From NCBI GenBank assembly GCA_024500155.1, contig CM044866.1, positions 40,663,501 to 40,727,500 on the forward strand: a stretch of 64,000 bases of DNA. The letters run 5' to 3'. Shown in pieces: positions 12,537-24,172 of this stretch (the stretch's first letter is position 1; every line of letters begins with the position of its first letter). A model generated the notes under the pieces. That model was given only the letters and a program-made list of their open reading frames with translations. It searched no databases and had not been told where the DNA came from. This DNA is from Chenopodium formosanum (taxonomy: Eukaryota; Streptophyta; Magnoliopsida; Caryophyllales; Amaranthaceae). A program made the translations under genes and the position numbers.

Positions 12537-13793
12537 AGCCTCCTTGATGAACCATGAACAAAGACAGCTTTAAATATATTAAAGTGCACTATCTTTTGCT
12601 ATTAAAATGGTGGTAGTAGTCACTTATTATGGTGTGATGCCTTGCTTAGTCTGAAGTATCTTTTGAATGTTTAGAAGGAACATTTTGGGCATCTTGTGTT
12701 CCCTATAAACATCAAGTGAGTATATAGTGCTAGAAATATGCAGTAATGTCTGCTCTACAATAATATCTCAGCGAAACTATCGTAGTAGAACTGGAATCTT
12801 TTGGTATGTACATAGAAATGCTAGGGTACCTATGATGTAGCACCTTGTATCCTTAAATCAGGATACTTATCTATGATATAAACTATGTTATTATAACTTC
12901 CTACTTTCAAGTTTAAAATTTCCGTTAGTAGATTGGCTTTCAATGTCACAGAATATACTCTACAATACAATTTAAAGCTTTGCAACATTAATTTTTTTTC
13001 TTTTTTTAATCTGAACACTTATTAAATTTTATACATTTCTTAGATTTTAACTTGAAGCTTTTCAAAAAAAAAAAATAGCTGCATGCTTCGTTTCTGTTTA
13101 TGAGAGGCAGTGCTACTACTCATATTAGTTTATTGGTTCCCAAGTTGTATGCACGCTCCCTTGGGACTGTTTACCTCACAAAAACAACCACAATCATGTT
13201 CGTTCTTCAATTTAGCCTTTATGATTATACAATCCATGCCCCTTCAGGTTCGTGCAAAAACAAAACTCTCAAACAGCTGCAACAAGCAAAGAAGAATCCA
13301 GCTTTTACTCCTCTACAGGACATAAAAGCAGTCTATCTCAGCTTAAGGTTTATTCTGCTTTTTTCCACATGAACCACTCTTCAATCTGAAACTACTATGC
13401 TTATATACCTGCATTTTTTTTTACATACATACTTACCAATAACTATATGAACTTATAATGCTTTGAATGCATGGCCTTTCTAATGAAATAAGGCATGCAT
13501 TGTTATATACCTTCTGCCTATAACAGGAGCCAGTAACATGTTATTTGCTAACTGTGAACTAATTTACATTTCCTCGTAACAAGTTCGAAATGACAGCAAA
13601 GTTTCTAAAGACATGTATAGCTTCAGAAAAAAAACTCGGAAATAGAAAAAAAATTATATCGTTTTCCCCTACTACTACTATTTACAACTTACAAGTTATA
13701 AAAGGTATTTATTATCACATATCGTAACAACACCACGAATATCGCAATAGCCACACACCTCCACGAATATTGCTTATCCTGCCGTCGGGGGGA
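12537..13793 (+). other. Helitron 3' non-coding region
   Basis: AT-rich tail of the element with no convincing gene. A short lysine-rich open stretch around 13250-13345 is unsupported as an exon. Confidence 0.55.
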
Positions 13794-13823
13794 CACGCGC
13801 AACGCGCGTGCTCCAACGACTAG
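13794..13823 (+). other. Helitron 3' terminus: hairpin + CTAG
   Basis: CACGCGC (13794-13800), loop AAC, GCGCGTG (13804-13810), nine spacer bases, CTAG (13820-13823), then T. This is the standard Helitron 3' termination signal. No other 17-bp GC-rich perfect hairpin was noticed in the surrounding AT-rich sequence. Confidence 0.93.
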
Positions 13824-13879
13824 TTTAATTTAAAAAATAAATGTGTCGAGCATAAGATGATAAAGTATAATTCTTTTAT

Positions 13880-14697
13880 AGAAAAATTGCAAATAATAAT
13901 ATAACTTTTGGTCCGTTCTTTTTTAATAATGCAACCTTTGAATTGTAATTTAATGTTACAACTTTTGGGGTTGTCAATTTTAAACGACACAAAAACCCTA
14001 TAACCTGCTAGATCGGTTACCCGTGACATGTGTCAGTATGTATTTGGTCTGAGTATTAAATTTTAATTTTTTAATGATTAATTTTAGATGTTAAATAAAA
14101 AAAAAAAAATTGAACCCCTCTTAACCCAACAACCACCACGACATCCCCTTCCCCGGCGAAAAAACCATGCATCCCAACCTGAAGCGACGGCACTATTCGT
14201 GACGTTAAGGGAAGGGGAAGGGGGTGGTTATCAGTGGTCTGGGAAAGGAAAGGGGTAGGTATCGTGATGTTTCGGTTGGGTTTATGTGGGATTTGCGTGG
14301 GTTTCGGTGGCAGCTGTAACGTTTCGTGGTAGGTTTTGGTGGGATTAGAGTGGGTTTTGGCGGCTACGGTGTTTCGTAGAAAAGGAAAGGGTGAGTTGAT
14401 GGAGTGCTTTGGTGGTTTTCTGGTGGCTATAAGGGTTGGAATGTCTAGGTGGTGGTGGTTGACCACCATTGATATAGGGAAGGAGGAAGAGAAAAGTTTT
14501 TTTAAAAAAAAAAAAAAAAAGCCTCAACAAATGATAAAGCAACACGTGTCCTATACACTTGTAACAACATGTTACCAATCAGTTTTTCCTGTTAAAAATG
14601 AACACCCCTAAAGGTTGTAATATTAAAAAATAATCTAAAGGTTGTATTATTTAAAAAAAAGCTGGCCAAAGTTCGTATTATCTTTTGCAATTTTTTC
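13880..14697. mobile_element. Non-autonomous MULE-type TIR element (818 bp)
   Basis: Terminal inverted repeats of roughly 150 bp (left GAAAAATTGCAAA..., right ...TTTGCAATTTTTTC) are flanked by an exact 9-bp target duplication TTCTTTTAT (13871-13879 and 14698-14706). The 9-bp duplication and long TIRs indicate the Mutator superfamily. The interior codes for nothing recognisable. The inner TIR (CCTGCTA...ATGTGTCAGTA...TTGGTC) resembles the TIR of the element at 15482-21082, so the two are related. Confidence 0.9.
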
Positions 14698-14706
14698 TTC
14701 TTTTAT

Positions 14707-15472
14707 TTGAATAATTGGCTTTTATTTATTTTATATTTTTATCAAATTTCTGAGTATCTAGTTTTAGTTGTGTTTGATCTTAAATACTAAGTAGTTGCCT
14801 TCGACTGTTACATAATCGTCACTCTATGATGATTCCACGACTACGTGTATCTTGCTCATTAGTCATAATTTCACTTGCCTTCAAAAAAAAGGTTCATATA
14901 TTGTAAGCTTTTTTTTTTTTATCAAAAGCCATACGACATTTACAAATGAAATCTAAATCAACAAATATATAAAATTGAATCAAATAAGGGTTTCCTTTAT
15001 CAAACGAACGATCACCGAATAGACTTTGTACTATGGTATATCTCTCGCACATATTGCTGGAATATATAGCCTTTTTGGAGAGACGATCTACAATTTTTTG
15101 TAGCCGTAATGATAATTTTCATCTGATTCACTTGAATGCAAGATATGATAACCGTTGCGATCTCGGATAATTTTAAATATGGCAAAAGATGATTAACTTT
15201 TTAAATAAACACACACATACAAAAACCCTAAACAAAAACAAACAACAAAACTAACGACTCTACCATAGGGAGATACTCCACCATAGGGATGCGGACGAAT
15301 ATCTACACTAATCATGGAGATTTATTGATAATTAAATAGAAAAACTAAAGAAAATTAAGAGAAAAGGGCTAAAAATAGTCTAATTTCTTCATCTAAACGA
15401 CCAAAAAATTGAAGAAACCCTAGAAGTAAGAGGAGGAAGGAAGAGGACAGGCGAGAGGTTTTTTTTTTAACT
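14707..15472. other. AT-rich spacer between two MULE-type elements
   Basis: No open reading frame, repeat with clear ends or RNA gene was recognised. Confidence 0.5.
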
Positions 15473-16348
15473 TAATTTAAAGGAAAAAATACTTTAATGA
15501 TTCAAAGTATGAGCGATTTAGTTCTAATAATCACATTTAAGGTTTATTTTTTTAAATAATCCTAATTATGTTATGTGTTTGTCTCTAATAGTCCCAACCG
15601 ATCAACACTAAGTCAACAACCTGTTATAACAGGTTATCATAACACATGTCAGTACGTGATTGGTCCAAATTTTTTATAAAATTTTTTAAAAAATGAAAGG
15701 GAAATTCTCATTGGTAATCACTAATTATTATTTTTTCTCAATGGTAAAGGGGTCAACTTTTAATTATCTTTGGTAATCAAACATTAATGTGGTTAATCAA
15801 ATGGTAACTTCTGTTTAATTATTGGTTAATTATTTAACTAGGGTTTAGGAGTTGAGATGCGGAAAGACATATTTGCCCCCATTTATTTTACTCCAACCAA
15901 CTGTGTCTAACCAATTAAAGTGAAGGCTTCGATCGTTCATCTTCTTCAGTTGGAAAATTTGAACTCAGAGAATTGGAGAGCGATTTGCGAAGAACTTCAA
16001 TGATAAAAAAACACGAGCTATCATCTGAAATTTGGATTTTTTAGTTAGTAGGGTTTTTATCAAACAAATTGGGGTTTTTTTGGGGAATAATTTGTTGAAT
16101 TGCGAGGGTCTTGGTGAAGAAGATTGTTAGGTTTGCTGGGTGAAGTACGATCAAATTCTATTCGTAAAGCTTGAAAGATCAAATTTTTAGCCTTTATCTG
16201 AAGAAAATTACAACATAAAACTCGATTCGCAGCCAGGTATGATTATTTATTTGTAATTTGTTTTGGTATGCTCTGTTTTCGTGTGTTAGGGTATGATTCT
16301 TATAGTGTTTGTTGCTGTTGTTTTGTTTGGTTGTGTGTTTGTTGCAGA

Positions 16349-19300
16349 ATGGGTGATGTTGTAGTGTTGCAATTTCAATATAATGGTATTGATGTTTCTG
16401 TGAAAGTTGAGGATGTTGATAAGGTGAATTTAATAGACCTCATAGTTGAATATTGGGATAAGGCTAAGGAAAATAATGTAGAAACAGCCCAAAACCCGAC
16501 TTTTCAATATGTGTATAAAATGAAGCATGTGTCTCTGAATTCTGATGCTGATTTGATGAAGATGTTTGCTAACCTACCTGATAAGAAAGAGATATATATA
16601 TATATGGGTAGGGGATGGCCTTAAGGATACTAAGGTAGTGTCTGCTGCTAGGTCACTTGTTTTAGGTAAATCAAACATGGAAGTTGATAAACAAATAGCT
16701 AATGAAATAGGAAGTCCTAGTGCTAGCAAACCTAAACTCACCCCTAGAAGGAGACAGAACACTGTAGTTGAAGCTGAGGTTATTACTAAAGAAGAATTTG
16801 AGAGGCATGTTGCTAGTTTGAATAAGGCAGATCCTACACCCATTGTTGATGGATATATACCTGAAGGAACTGACATGGAAGCAACTTGGGATGATGTAGT
16901 GAGGGATGTACCTGTAAGAGGAAGAGGGAGAGGGAGAGGGAGAGGGAGAGGGAGAGGTAGGGGGAGAGGGAGAGGAAGGGGTACTGGGAGGGGAAGGGGT
17001 ACTGGGAGAGGAAGAGGGAGAGGCAGGGGAAGGGGTAATGCAGTTGAAGATTGGTTTAACATTTCACCAACACCATGGCAAGTTGATCAACCTCTTCTAG
17101 AACATGAACCTCAGACAGAACCTGAATCCCACCCACAAATGCCAATTGAATTCAGCCATCAACAAACACAATCCCAACCTTGTACTACAACTATGATTGC
17201 ACCCTTACAGAATACTGGAGAGTTTGGTGGAGGGCAGAATTCTGAATCATCTAAGTCTTCTAGGGCAACAACCATTTTTAGGAGAAAACTTCCTAGGACT
17301 ACTGCAAAAAGGAAGGGAATTGTGATTAGTGCTAGTACATCTGCTGGTGATAGTGATATGAACACTTTGAATGTAGTTGGGAGTACAAGAATGAGTAGTT
17401 CAGTTAGCTTAGGTGATGGTAGTAATGGGAATGACAATAATCAAAGCTTGTCATTGTATGAGAATGAAGATGATGGGGGGTATGAACCAAAAGAGAGTGA
17501 GGAAGAGTCAGACATTGATGAGAGTCTTGATACTGAAGATGAGTATGGTCCAATGGTTGAGGACACTTTTGATCTATTTGATGAGCCTGCTTTTGAGTGT
17601 GAGAAAGATGAGGACAATTACTTTAGTAAGCTTTACAACAATGGGGAAGTGTATCAAGATATGGGTTTTGGGAGAATTGAGTTGAAACCATGGCAATTAT
17701 TCATGGACAAACAACATCTCAGGGATGTTGTAAGGGACTATTGTATTCAGTGTGGTTTTTCCTTAGTTGTGGACTATGCAAACAACCTAAGATACACAGT
17801 TAGGTGTGCTGATGCACATTGTCAGTGGAGATTGCATGCTACTGTTTTGCCAGATGGAACCACATGGGCTATTAAAGGGATTCAGAACTCTGAACACACC
17901 TGCCAGGGATTGGAATCTAGGAACAGTATGGTCAATGTTAGGTGGGCAAAAAGGGTCCTGTTGGAAGACATTAGAGCTAACAATGACATACCTGCTAAGT
18001 CATTGAATGAACTGCTATGGAAAAGGTTTGGCATTGAAATGGCTCAATCAACACTATATAGAGTGAGAGCTCAGGCATTAGAAGAAATTCATGGAGGGCA
18101 TGATGTGTCTTACAAACATCTGCCTTTGTACTGTGATGTCATTAAAGCTTTGAACCCCAATTCTTTGGCTCACTGTGCTTGGAATCTTGCAAATCATCCA
18201 GAAAGCCCATTAGCATTTAAGAGCATTTTCATATCATTTAAAGCTGTGTTGGATGGGCTATTTGCTGGTTGTAGAAGCATAATAGGGGTTGATGGGACTC
18301 ACTTAAAGGACAACTTTGGTGGAGTGTTGCTGTCAGCTGTAGCTTTGGATGCCAATAATGAATTGTTTCCAGTTGCTTGGGGAATAGTTGAAGCTGAAAA
18401 CACTAATACCTGGAAGTTTTTCATATGGCATTTGAAGAATGCATTGAAGGACAGTGGAAGAGGAGATGAATGGTGTATCATCTCAGATAGGCAAAAGGTA
18501 AACTTTGCTGAATTGTCTTTGTTTATACTTCATTGATTACTACATGTTACTGACTTGTTTTACTTTGTCTTGTAGGGGATACAAGCTGCACTAACTGAGT
18601 TGTGGCCTAAAGCTGGTAGAAGATACTGCTGCAAACATCTTGTCAAGAACTTCAAGAAAGACTTCCCAGGATTACTCATGTTCTCACTCTTTTGGAAGGC
18701 AGCTGGTGCTTACAACCCTTTTACCTTTAGAAAGGCAATGGAAGCTCTTCAAAAGGCCAACCCATTAGCATTAGAGTGGTTGTCAAAAGTGGGACCCCAG
18801 TCAACATGGTCTAAACATGCTTTCAACCCAAACATAAAGTGTGATGTGAACAAGTCAAATTTTCTGGAAAGCTTTAACTCTACTCTGGGTATTAACAGAT
18901 GCAGACCTGTTCTGACTTTACTTGAAGGTGCTACTGTCAACTTATGTTCACATAACCATCAGTTAGCACTTATGTTCACTTTACTTATGTTGAATTTCTT
19001 ATCATGTGATTGCAGGGATCAGAAGGCTGACTATGGTGAGACTAGCCACTAGAAGGGAGCAGTGTGAGAGCTGGAATGATGACATCTGTCCTAATATCAT
19101 CAAAAGACTACAAGTGGTTAGCCATGAGTCAAGAAGTTGTAGGTGTTTGAAGTCTGGAGCTGGAGAGTATGAAGTGCTAGATGGTAAATCAGTGTTACCT
19201 GTCAACTTAAATGACAAAACCTGTGCATGTAATGTGTGGCAGCTCTCTGGATTTCCATGTAAGCATGCTATGAGGGCTATTATACATGCACATGAAGATC

Positions 19301-19632
19301 CTAAGAAGTATGTTAGTGAATGGTACTCATTGAGAAGGTACAAGCTTATTTATGCCAACACCATCAAAGCCATCCCAGATGTTGAACAATGGCCTGAAAA
19401 CAGCTATCCAGAAATAGCCCCACCCAATATGAAAAGAGGTATTAGTAGGCCTGCAAGAAATAGAAGAAGGGAAGAAGGTGAGCAGGCCAAGGGAAAGAGA
19501 TCCAAGACTGTTAAGTGCAACAAGTGCCAGAATTATGGACATAACTCCCAGACATGCCAAGGTGGTCTTACTGGGAAACAGAAAGCATCTATGGCAGCAG
19601 AACAAGAAAAAGGGACCAAAATCAAAGCCTAA
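16349..19632 (+). CDS. MuDR-family (mudrA-like) transposase, one frameshift
   Basis: Cut-and-paste transposase. A 5'UTR intron (16236-16347, GT-AG) precedes ATG 16349. Order seen: PB1-like N-domain (16349 to ~16600), a glycine-arginine (RG)n tract (~16916-17035), acidic linker, MuDR DNA-binding region (LKPWQLFMDKQHLRDVVRDY, ~17690), MULE catalytic core with GVDGTHLKD (~18285) and the second Asp in SDR (~18484), the CCKHLVKNFKK motif (~18630), a SWIM zinc finger (CAC...CKH, ~19228-19265) and a CCHC knuckle (CNKCQNYGHNSQTC, ~19518). Introns 18498-18575 and 18928-19015 join in phase. The frame changes in an AT-dinucleotide run near 16592-16606; elsewhere the frame is open. Translation of the catalytic part could begin at an ATG after the shift. 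Stop TAA near 19630. Confidence 0.9.
16916..17036 (+). repeat. (GGGAGA)n-like microsatellite encoding an RG tract
   Basis: Purine-rich hexanucleotide repeat inside the transposase gene, encoding alternating Arg-Gly (RGG/RG-like, potentially nucleic-acid binding). The open frame on the other strand (Pro-Leu repeats) is an artefact of this repeat. Confidence 0.9.
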
Positions 19633-20149
19633 GGGGTTGTCTCTGTCCCAGCCTGATCCAAGCACAACTGCTCATTCATCCCAGCCTGATCCAACAACAA
19701 ATGCTCCTTCCTCTCAGCCTATAAGGAGGTCACCAAGAACAAAGAAGGGTGTCTCTGCCTCCCAGCCTGCTTAGTCAGCTTAGTAACAAGTCAATATGTT
19801 TTTGGGACATAGCTAGTAATTTCTCAGATGTTTTATGGACATATTTGATAGTTATGATGTATTTTGGATAGGTAAATGATGTTAGTAGACATTGCAGTAA
19901 GTTAGTAGTTGATCAAATGATGTTGAAACAAGTCATGTTTTGTGGCAGTAAGTTATGCAATTCACTTATGTTTTGTTCACATTTTGCAATTCTATTACAT
20001 TGTCACTGGCCATTTCACTTATATACTGTTCTGTTATTGGATGCAAAAAAATTCAGAAATTGTAGCAACTATTTTATTGATAATGGCATAAAAGCCTTTC
20101 ACAGTACATGCATGAACCATATCATACCCAAAAGGGAATGCATACATTA

Positions 20150-20500
20150 CTACTTAGAAACAACAAACAACAACACAAAATACAAAATCAGTGCCATTTT
20201 CACAACATTTTTCATGAAATTAGCCAAATCCTCAACTTTTGTCTTCACTGAACTAGATGAAGCACCTTCAACCTCGAATTCATCCCCTGCCCTGACTACA
20301 TCTTCTTCCTTCACCCACGAAAAGTAATTGCAGGCCCTACACTTGTAGAATAGCCTGCTTGGGTTTTTCATGGTTTCGGATACTTTCACCGCAGCGATTT
20401 TTGGGGAAGAACAATTGCAATTAACGACCTTTACCCACTCAAGCTTGTCGTCCATGGTGATAGCCTTCGTTGATACAGATGACGAACCCGATTTTGCCAT
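20150..20500 (-). CDS. GRF-type zinc-finger protein with C-terminal membrane helix (116 aa)
   Basis: Second gene of the MULE, convergent with the transposase. Seen: a GRF zinc finger at residues ~28-68 with CxC, M-K-N-P-S-R-L-F-Y-K-C, C-N-Y-F-S-W and V-K-E-E; a serine-rich linker; and a C-terminal hydrophobic helix (NVVKMALILYFVLLFVV, ~97-113). GRF fingers bind DNA or RNA. Small plant proteins with this GRF plus membrane-segment layout (At4g04775-like) are common but poorly characterised. ATG 20500 lies about 180 nt inside the right TIR boundary, so the TIR probably supplies the promoter. The position mirrors mudrB in maize MuDR, but no sequence relation to mudrB is claimed. Confidence 0.8.
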   Translation of the reverse strand: MAKSGSSSVSTKAITMDDKLEWVKVVNCNCSSPKIAAVKVSETMKNPSRLFYKCRACNYFSWVKEEDVVRAGDEFEVEGASSSSVKTKVEDLANFMKNVVKMALILYFVLLFVVSK

Positions 20501-21091
20501 AATCCCTAATTTGGAGAATGAATTGAAGAACCCTAAAATCTGGAAAAAAAAATGAGAAATCGAGGGAGAATTGGGGGTTTTAATACATGGGTTATGGAAA
20601 TCAGAACAAAATAATTGGAGGGAAAAAAATTAAGGGTAAATAAGTCAAATCAGTGTAATTTAACCATGGTTAAAGATTTCATTAACCAATAATTAAACAG
20701 AAGTTACCATTTGATTAACCACATTAATGTTTGATTACCAAAGATAATTAAAAGTTGACCCCTTTACCATTGAGAAAAAAAAATAATTAGTGATTACCAA
20801 TGAGAATTTCCCAAAATGAAAATAAAATAAAAATTTTCCCAACCACCCTCTCCCCACTGTATTATTTTTTTTTTAATTTTTTTAAAAAACTTTAGACTAA
20901 TCATGTGTTAACACGTGGCTATTAAAACCCAAAAAAAACAAAAATTCTTTTAGCAGGTTACCGGTCATTGGGACTATTAGTGGCAAACACATAACATAGT
21001 TAGAATTATTAAAAAATAAACCTTACTTAGGATTATTAGAAGTAAATCGTCCATAATTAAGATTATTAAAATATATTTTTCCTAATATAAA

Positions 21092-22109
21092 CAATAAAGT
21101 TCATGTAAGTTTTTTTTAAAAAAATTATGTCATGCTCAACAATTATGGTCATATAAGCAAATTCAAATAAGTATTAAAACCTTAAAATAAGATAAGTTGA
21201 ATAGATATGCTCGAATATATGACATCACTTAACAATAGAAAATCCAATACTTTTTTTTTATTTCTTTTTATTTTTATATTTTGATACAAACACATTATTT
21301 TGTAAACTGAGACATGAGCTTAATAAGGCATAACATCACACATTCACACAACCTAACGTGAAAGAGCAAGATAAAGTAAACGAATTCAATATTGAATTAT
21401 TCCTATAAAAAATTAAAAATTAAAAAAAAAAAATCTAATATTGAACTAACATTAGTTTAAAAGATATTTCTTCTCTTTTTTGTGATTTTTAAGAAATATT
21501 TTCTCATTAATATGTACGAAAATAAAATAGATGACTACTTTGTTTCTATAGAGAGAATACTTGACCGAAGTTTTGGATCATCTCTCCATTCCTCCCTTAG
21601 AGGACCTCGTATCAAATAAAGATGTTCTTTTATTACTGTTAAATTTTGAATTAGATAAATTCATAACGTGACTTGAAGATTTTATTTTAAAATAGTTAAA
21701 TAGTAAAATTATTTATTTAATAAAAAATCATACAACATATACAAAAGATATCTGTATTTAACAAATTCATATCATATTGAATGAAATAAAGAATTCTTTC
21801 ATATAAATTACGATTGTCGATAGCTCTTGCATTGTTGTAACGGTGATGATGATTTTTCAAGAAGAAGAAAAACTCCATCGTAGAAGAGGGAGGAGTTAAT
21901 ATATATAAACCTAAAAACAACAACAGGAAAACATTAAATATAAGACAATTTTTGAAGGGTAGAATCAGTGCTAACACACAACTTTTAGTTTTCTACATTT
22001 CATTTGGAAAATAACGGAGAAAGGCTGCGGTTGGAATATAGTCCTCTAAGAATTGCGTCAAACTTGGCTTTTGTAAATAAAAAAAATTAAAAAAAAAAAA
22101 AAAAAGTGA
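21092..22109. other. AT-rich spacer
   Basis: No gene seen. Poly-A/T runs and short decayed repeats only. Confidence 0.5.
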
Positions 22110-22215
22110 TAAATGTGTTATTTATGAGTGAGTGAGAGGTAGCAGAGTAGATTAGAGCTTTCTTTCCGATGTTAGTGGATCTTGGAATCGATTCTTATCA
22201 CCGGTTAAAATTTTG
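22110..22215 (+). mobile_element. Diverged tRNA-derived SINE-like fragment
   Basis: The block AGGTAGCAGAGTAGATTAGAG...GGATCTTGGAATCGATTCTTA resembles the SINEs at 22419 and 45497 (box A and box B regions). No clear target duplication was found. Confidence 0.5.
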
Positions 22216-22418
22216 TTATTTGGGTTTGAATTCTACTCTTAGTTTTAAGGAAAATTGATATAACTTGTGTATAAACTTTCACAAATTAACTAGTCTATAA
22301 CCCAATTTTTCCATTTATAGCATTATTGACTTAATTTATCTATCCACTTACCCTCCTTTGTCATCTTATACTTCATAATATGTACTTGGTCAATATAGAT
22401 ACCTGATTTAAGAAAATT

Positions 22419-22523
22419 GAGTGTGAGGGATAGCTCAAGTGGTTAGAGCTTCCCTCTCGGTTCTAAGAGATCTTGGGATCGATTCTTACCCCCGCCCTAG
22501 TGACTTTCTAAACACCAAAAAAA
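22419..22523 (+). mobile_element. Short tRNA-derived SINE (~105 bp)
   Basis: Box A-like GGATAGCTCAAGTGGTTAG and box B-like GGATCGATTCTTACC, with a 3' A8 tail. It is flanked by a perfect 18-bp target duplication ACCTGATTTAAGAAAATT at 22401-22418 and 22524-22541, which is diagnostic of LINE-mediated retroposition and indicates a young insertion. Confidence 0.88.
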
Positions 22524-22652
22524 ACCTGATTTAAGAAAATTACAAAAAAAATAAATGGATGTATTAAAATTAAACCGTATAAAGTAAAAGAAAGAGTTAG
22601 TCAATTAGAGTCAAAAGGTTGTATATAAAAATGAAAAAAAGGAGAGTAATAA

Positions 22653-23451
22653 TAGAGGTGTCAAATCGGGTACCCAGATGGAGTTTGGGTTGACCCACGA
22701 TGGGTCGGGTTGTTTGAGTTGGTCAAGGTATGGTTAGGTACAAATCGAATTTGGGTCAAGTAAATTTCGGGTCAAGTCATATCCAGTTCAAGTAAGCTCG
22801 AATTTGGATTTAATTGGGTTTATTTGGGTCAAAATGGATTAAATAGACTTTGAATCAGATCATTTCGAATTCGGTTAGATCTCAGTTCAAATCAATTCAG
22901 TTTCAATTAGAGCTCAGTTCAAATCAATCATATAATTTTAAACTCATTATAGAGCTATTTTCTATGCAAGTGTTTTATACTCCTATCAACCCCATTTTTT
23001 TTTTATTGTTAGTAGAATTTCTCTCTTCTACTAAAAATTTAATATATGCCCAATTAACTACACTTTATATTCAAAATCCCCCGGTCTCCACTATAATAAA
23101 AAAGTCGTTAACTAATTAACTCATAAGTTTTGGGTCGGGTTTAGTAGGGTCGCGGGTAGTTTTGAATCTAGTAAAAAAAAGGTGGGGTAAAATGAGGTAT
23201 TTTCGGGTAGATTTCGTTTCGAGTTAAATTGAATCCAGGTCTTGAATTGTCGGGTTTTATTGGTTTCAGATAAATAATGAATCGATACCAAGTTGGGTTT
23301 GGATCGTAAATTTTCGGATAAAATCGATTTCGAGTTAACTTCGGGTTGATTCCACATCGGATTTGGATGAAAACCTTTCGGATCCAATTAGTTCGAAAAC
23401 AGTTCGGTTTCAGGTAAACCTTTCGGGTCAAGTAAGTTTTTGACACCCCTA
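22653..23451. mobile_element. Non-autonomous hAT-type element built of GGGTC-like repeats
   Basis: Ends TAGAGGTGTCAAA and TTTGACACCCCTA (plant hAT-type TAGGGGTGTCAA). The 8-bp flanks AGTAATAA and AGTAATAT differ at one base. Subterminal sequence is a degenerate array of GGGTC/CGGGTT-type units on both sides of an AT-rich centre. No transposase. Confidence 0.8.
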
Positions 23452-23459
23452 AGTAATAT

Positions 23460-24169
23460 AAACGAGAAGGTATGGTAAGAAATAATCTCTCAGTCCTCCT
23501 ATTGTATATTTTTGGGTTAAACTTTACACTTTGACCATAAATTTTCATTAATATTCACGATGTAAGAAAAAAAAAAGTGTCATATGAATTTTGTTGGATT
23601 TATTTAATTTATTTATTTTAAATATCAGCTTTTATAAATTTTATGTGTATAGAGTTAAAGATGTTTAAGTTCAAAGTTCTTTAAGGTTGTGAAAAGTTAA
23701 ATTGAACCACACTTTTTTTTTTTTTTTTTTTTTTACATATCAACTTTTATAAATTTTACATGTATAGAATCTATAATTTTATTAAAACTCAAAGGGATAA
23801 CATGCTATCGCCATTTGTTATTGTTCTCACAATGTGATTTGGCGCCACATCACCGATATGTGTCACTATTACATGTCACCCTATGTATCATCACCCAAAA
23901 CTCTTCATATGTGTAACCTTCGTATTTAATTTTTATGTAGAATGTAACTTCTAAATAATTGCACATTAAACTACAGTTTAATTTGTAAGAAGTCAATCAC
24001 ATACTAATGGTTGTTTCCTTGGATGCTATTTTTCTTATTTAATACCAATTAAGCAATTATACATAGTAATATCTACAAGTATTTAAACTTAAGGTAATTT
24101 CAATACCTAGGGCATCGCCCAAGCCAACATCTAGTTATAGATTTTAAAATTCAAAATGCATCTTGATAG
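23460..24169. other. AT-rich spacer
   Basis: No gene. A block near 23620-23660 (CAGCTTTTATAAATTTTATG) recurs at ~23740-23765. Confidence 0.5.
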
Positions 24170-24172
24170 TAA

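Larger units (their letters stand above)
1..13823 (+). mobile_element. Helitron (autonomous type), 5' end outside the window
   Basis: Rolling-circle transposon. Seen: a Rep/PIF1-helicase gene (2439-7728), an RPA1-like gene (9550-12536) on the same strand, and a canonical 3' end: a 7-bp perfect hairpin at 13794-13810 followed nine bases later by CTAG at 13820-13823, with T next, as expected for insertion between A and T. The dsRNA-binding-like ORF at 634-1623 has the same orientation and probably belongs to the element. No TC-type 5' terminus was recognised, so the element most likely begins before base 1. Plant Helitrons are known to carry RPA-like genes. Assignment is firm; the 5' extent is unknown. 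Confidence 0.93.
15699..20812 (+). mobile_element. MULE (MuDR-type), 5114 bp, near-identical TIRs
   Basis: 132-bp TIRs at 15699-15830 and 20681-20812 (start GGGAAATTCTCATTGGTAAT) differ at about one position by eye. The exact 9-bp target duplication AAAATGAAA lies at 15690-15698 and 20813-20821. The element carries a mudrA-like transposase gene (16349-19632, +) and a convergent GRF-zinc-finger/membrane gene (20150-20500, -). The TIR similarity points to a recent insertion. Confidence 0.95.
15482..21082. mobile_element. Outer MULE-type element, split by the MULE nested inside it
   Basis: TIRs of about 190 bp begin GGAAAAAATACTTTAATGAT at 15482 and end at 21082. The flanks are TAATTTAAA (15473-15481) and TAATATAAA (21083-21091), a 9-bp duplication with one mismatch. 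Without the inner MULE (15699-20812 plus one duplicated 9-mer) the element would be under 500 bp, mostly TIR. Its TIR shares blocks with the element at 13880-14697. Confidence 0.85.

Noticed and set aside
14071..14611. Overlapping ORFs on both strands
   Set aside because: Inside a non-autonomous MULE MITE; low-complexity GGTGG/CCACC sequence, no homology recognised.
16574..17062. Pro-Leu repeat ORF on the - strand
   Set aside because: Shadow of the GGGAGA repeat in the transposase gene.
22430..22500. tRNA-like box A/box B, possible tRNA gene
   Set aside because: No full cloverleaf; an A-tail and 18-bp target duplications show it is a SINE.
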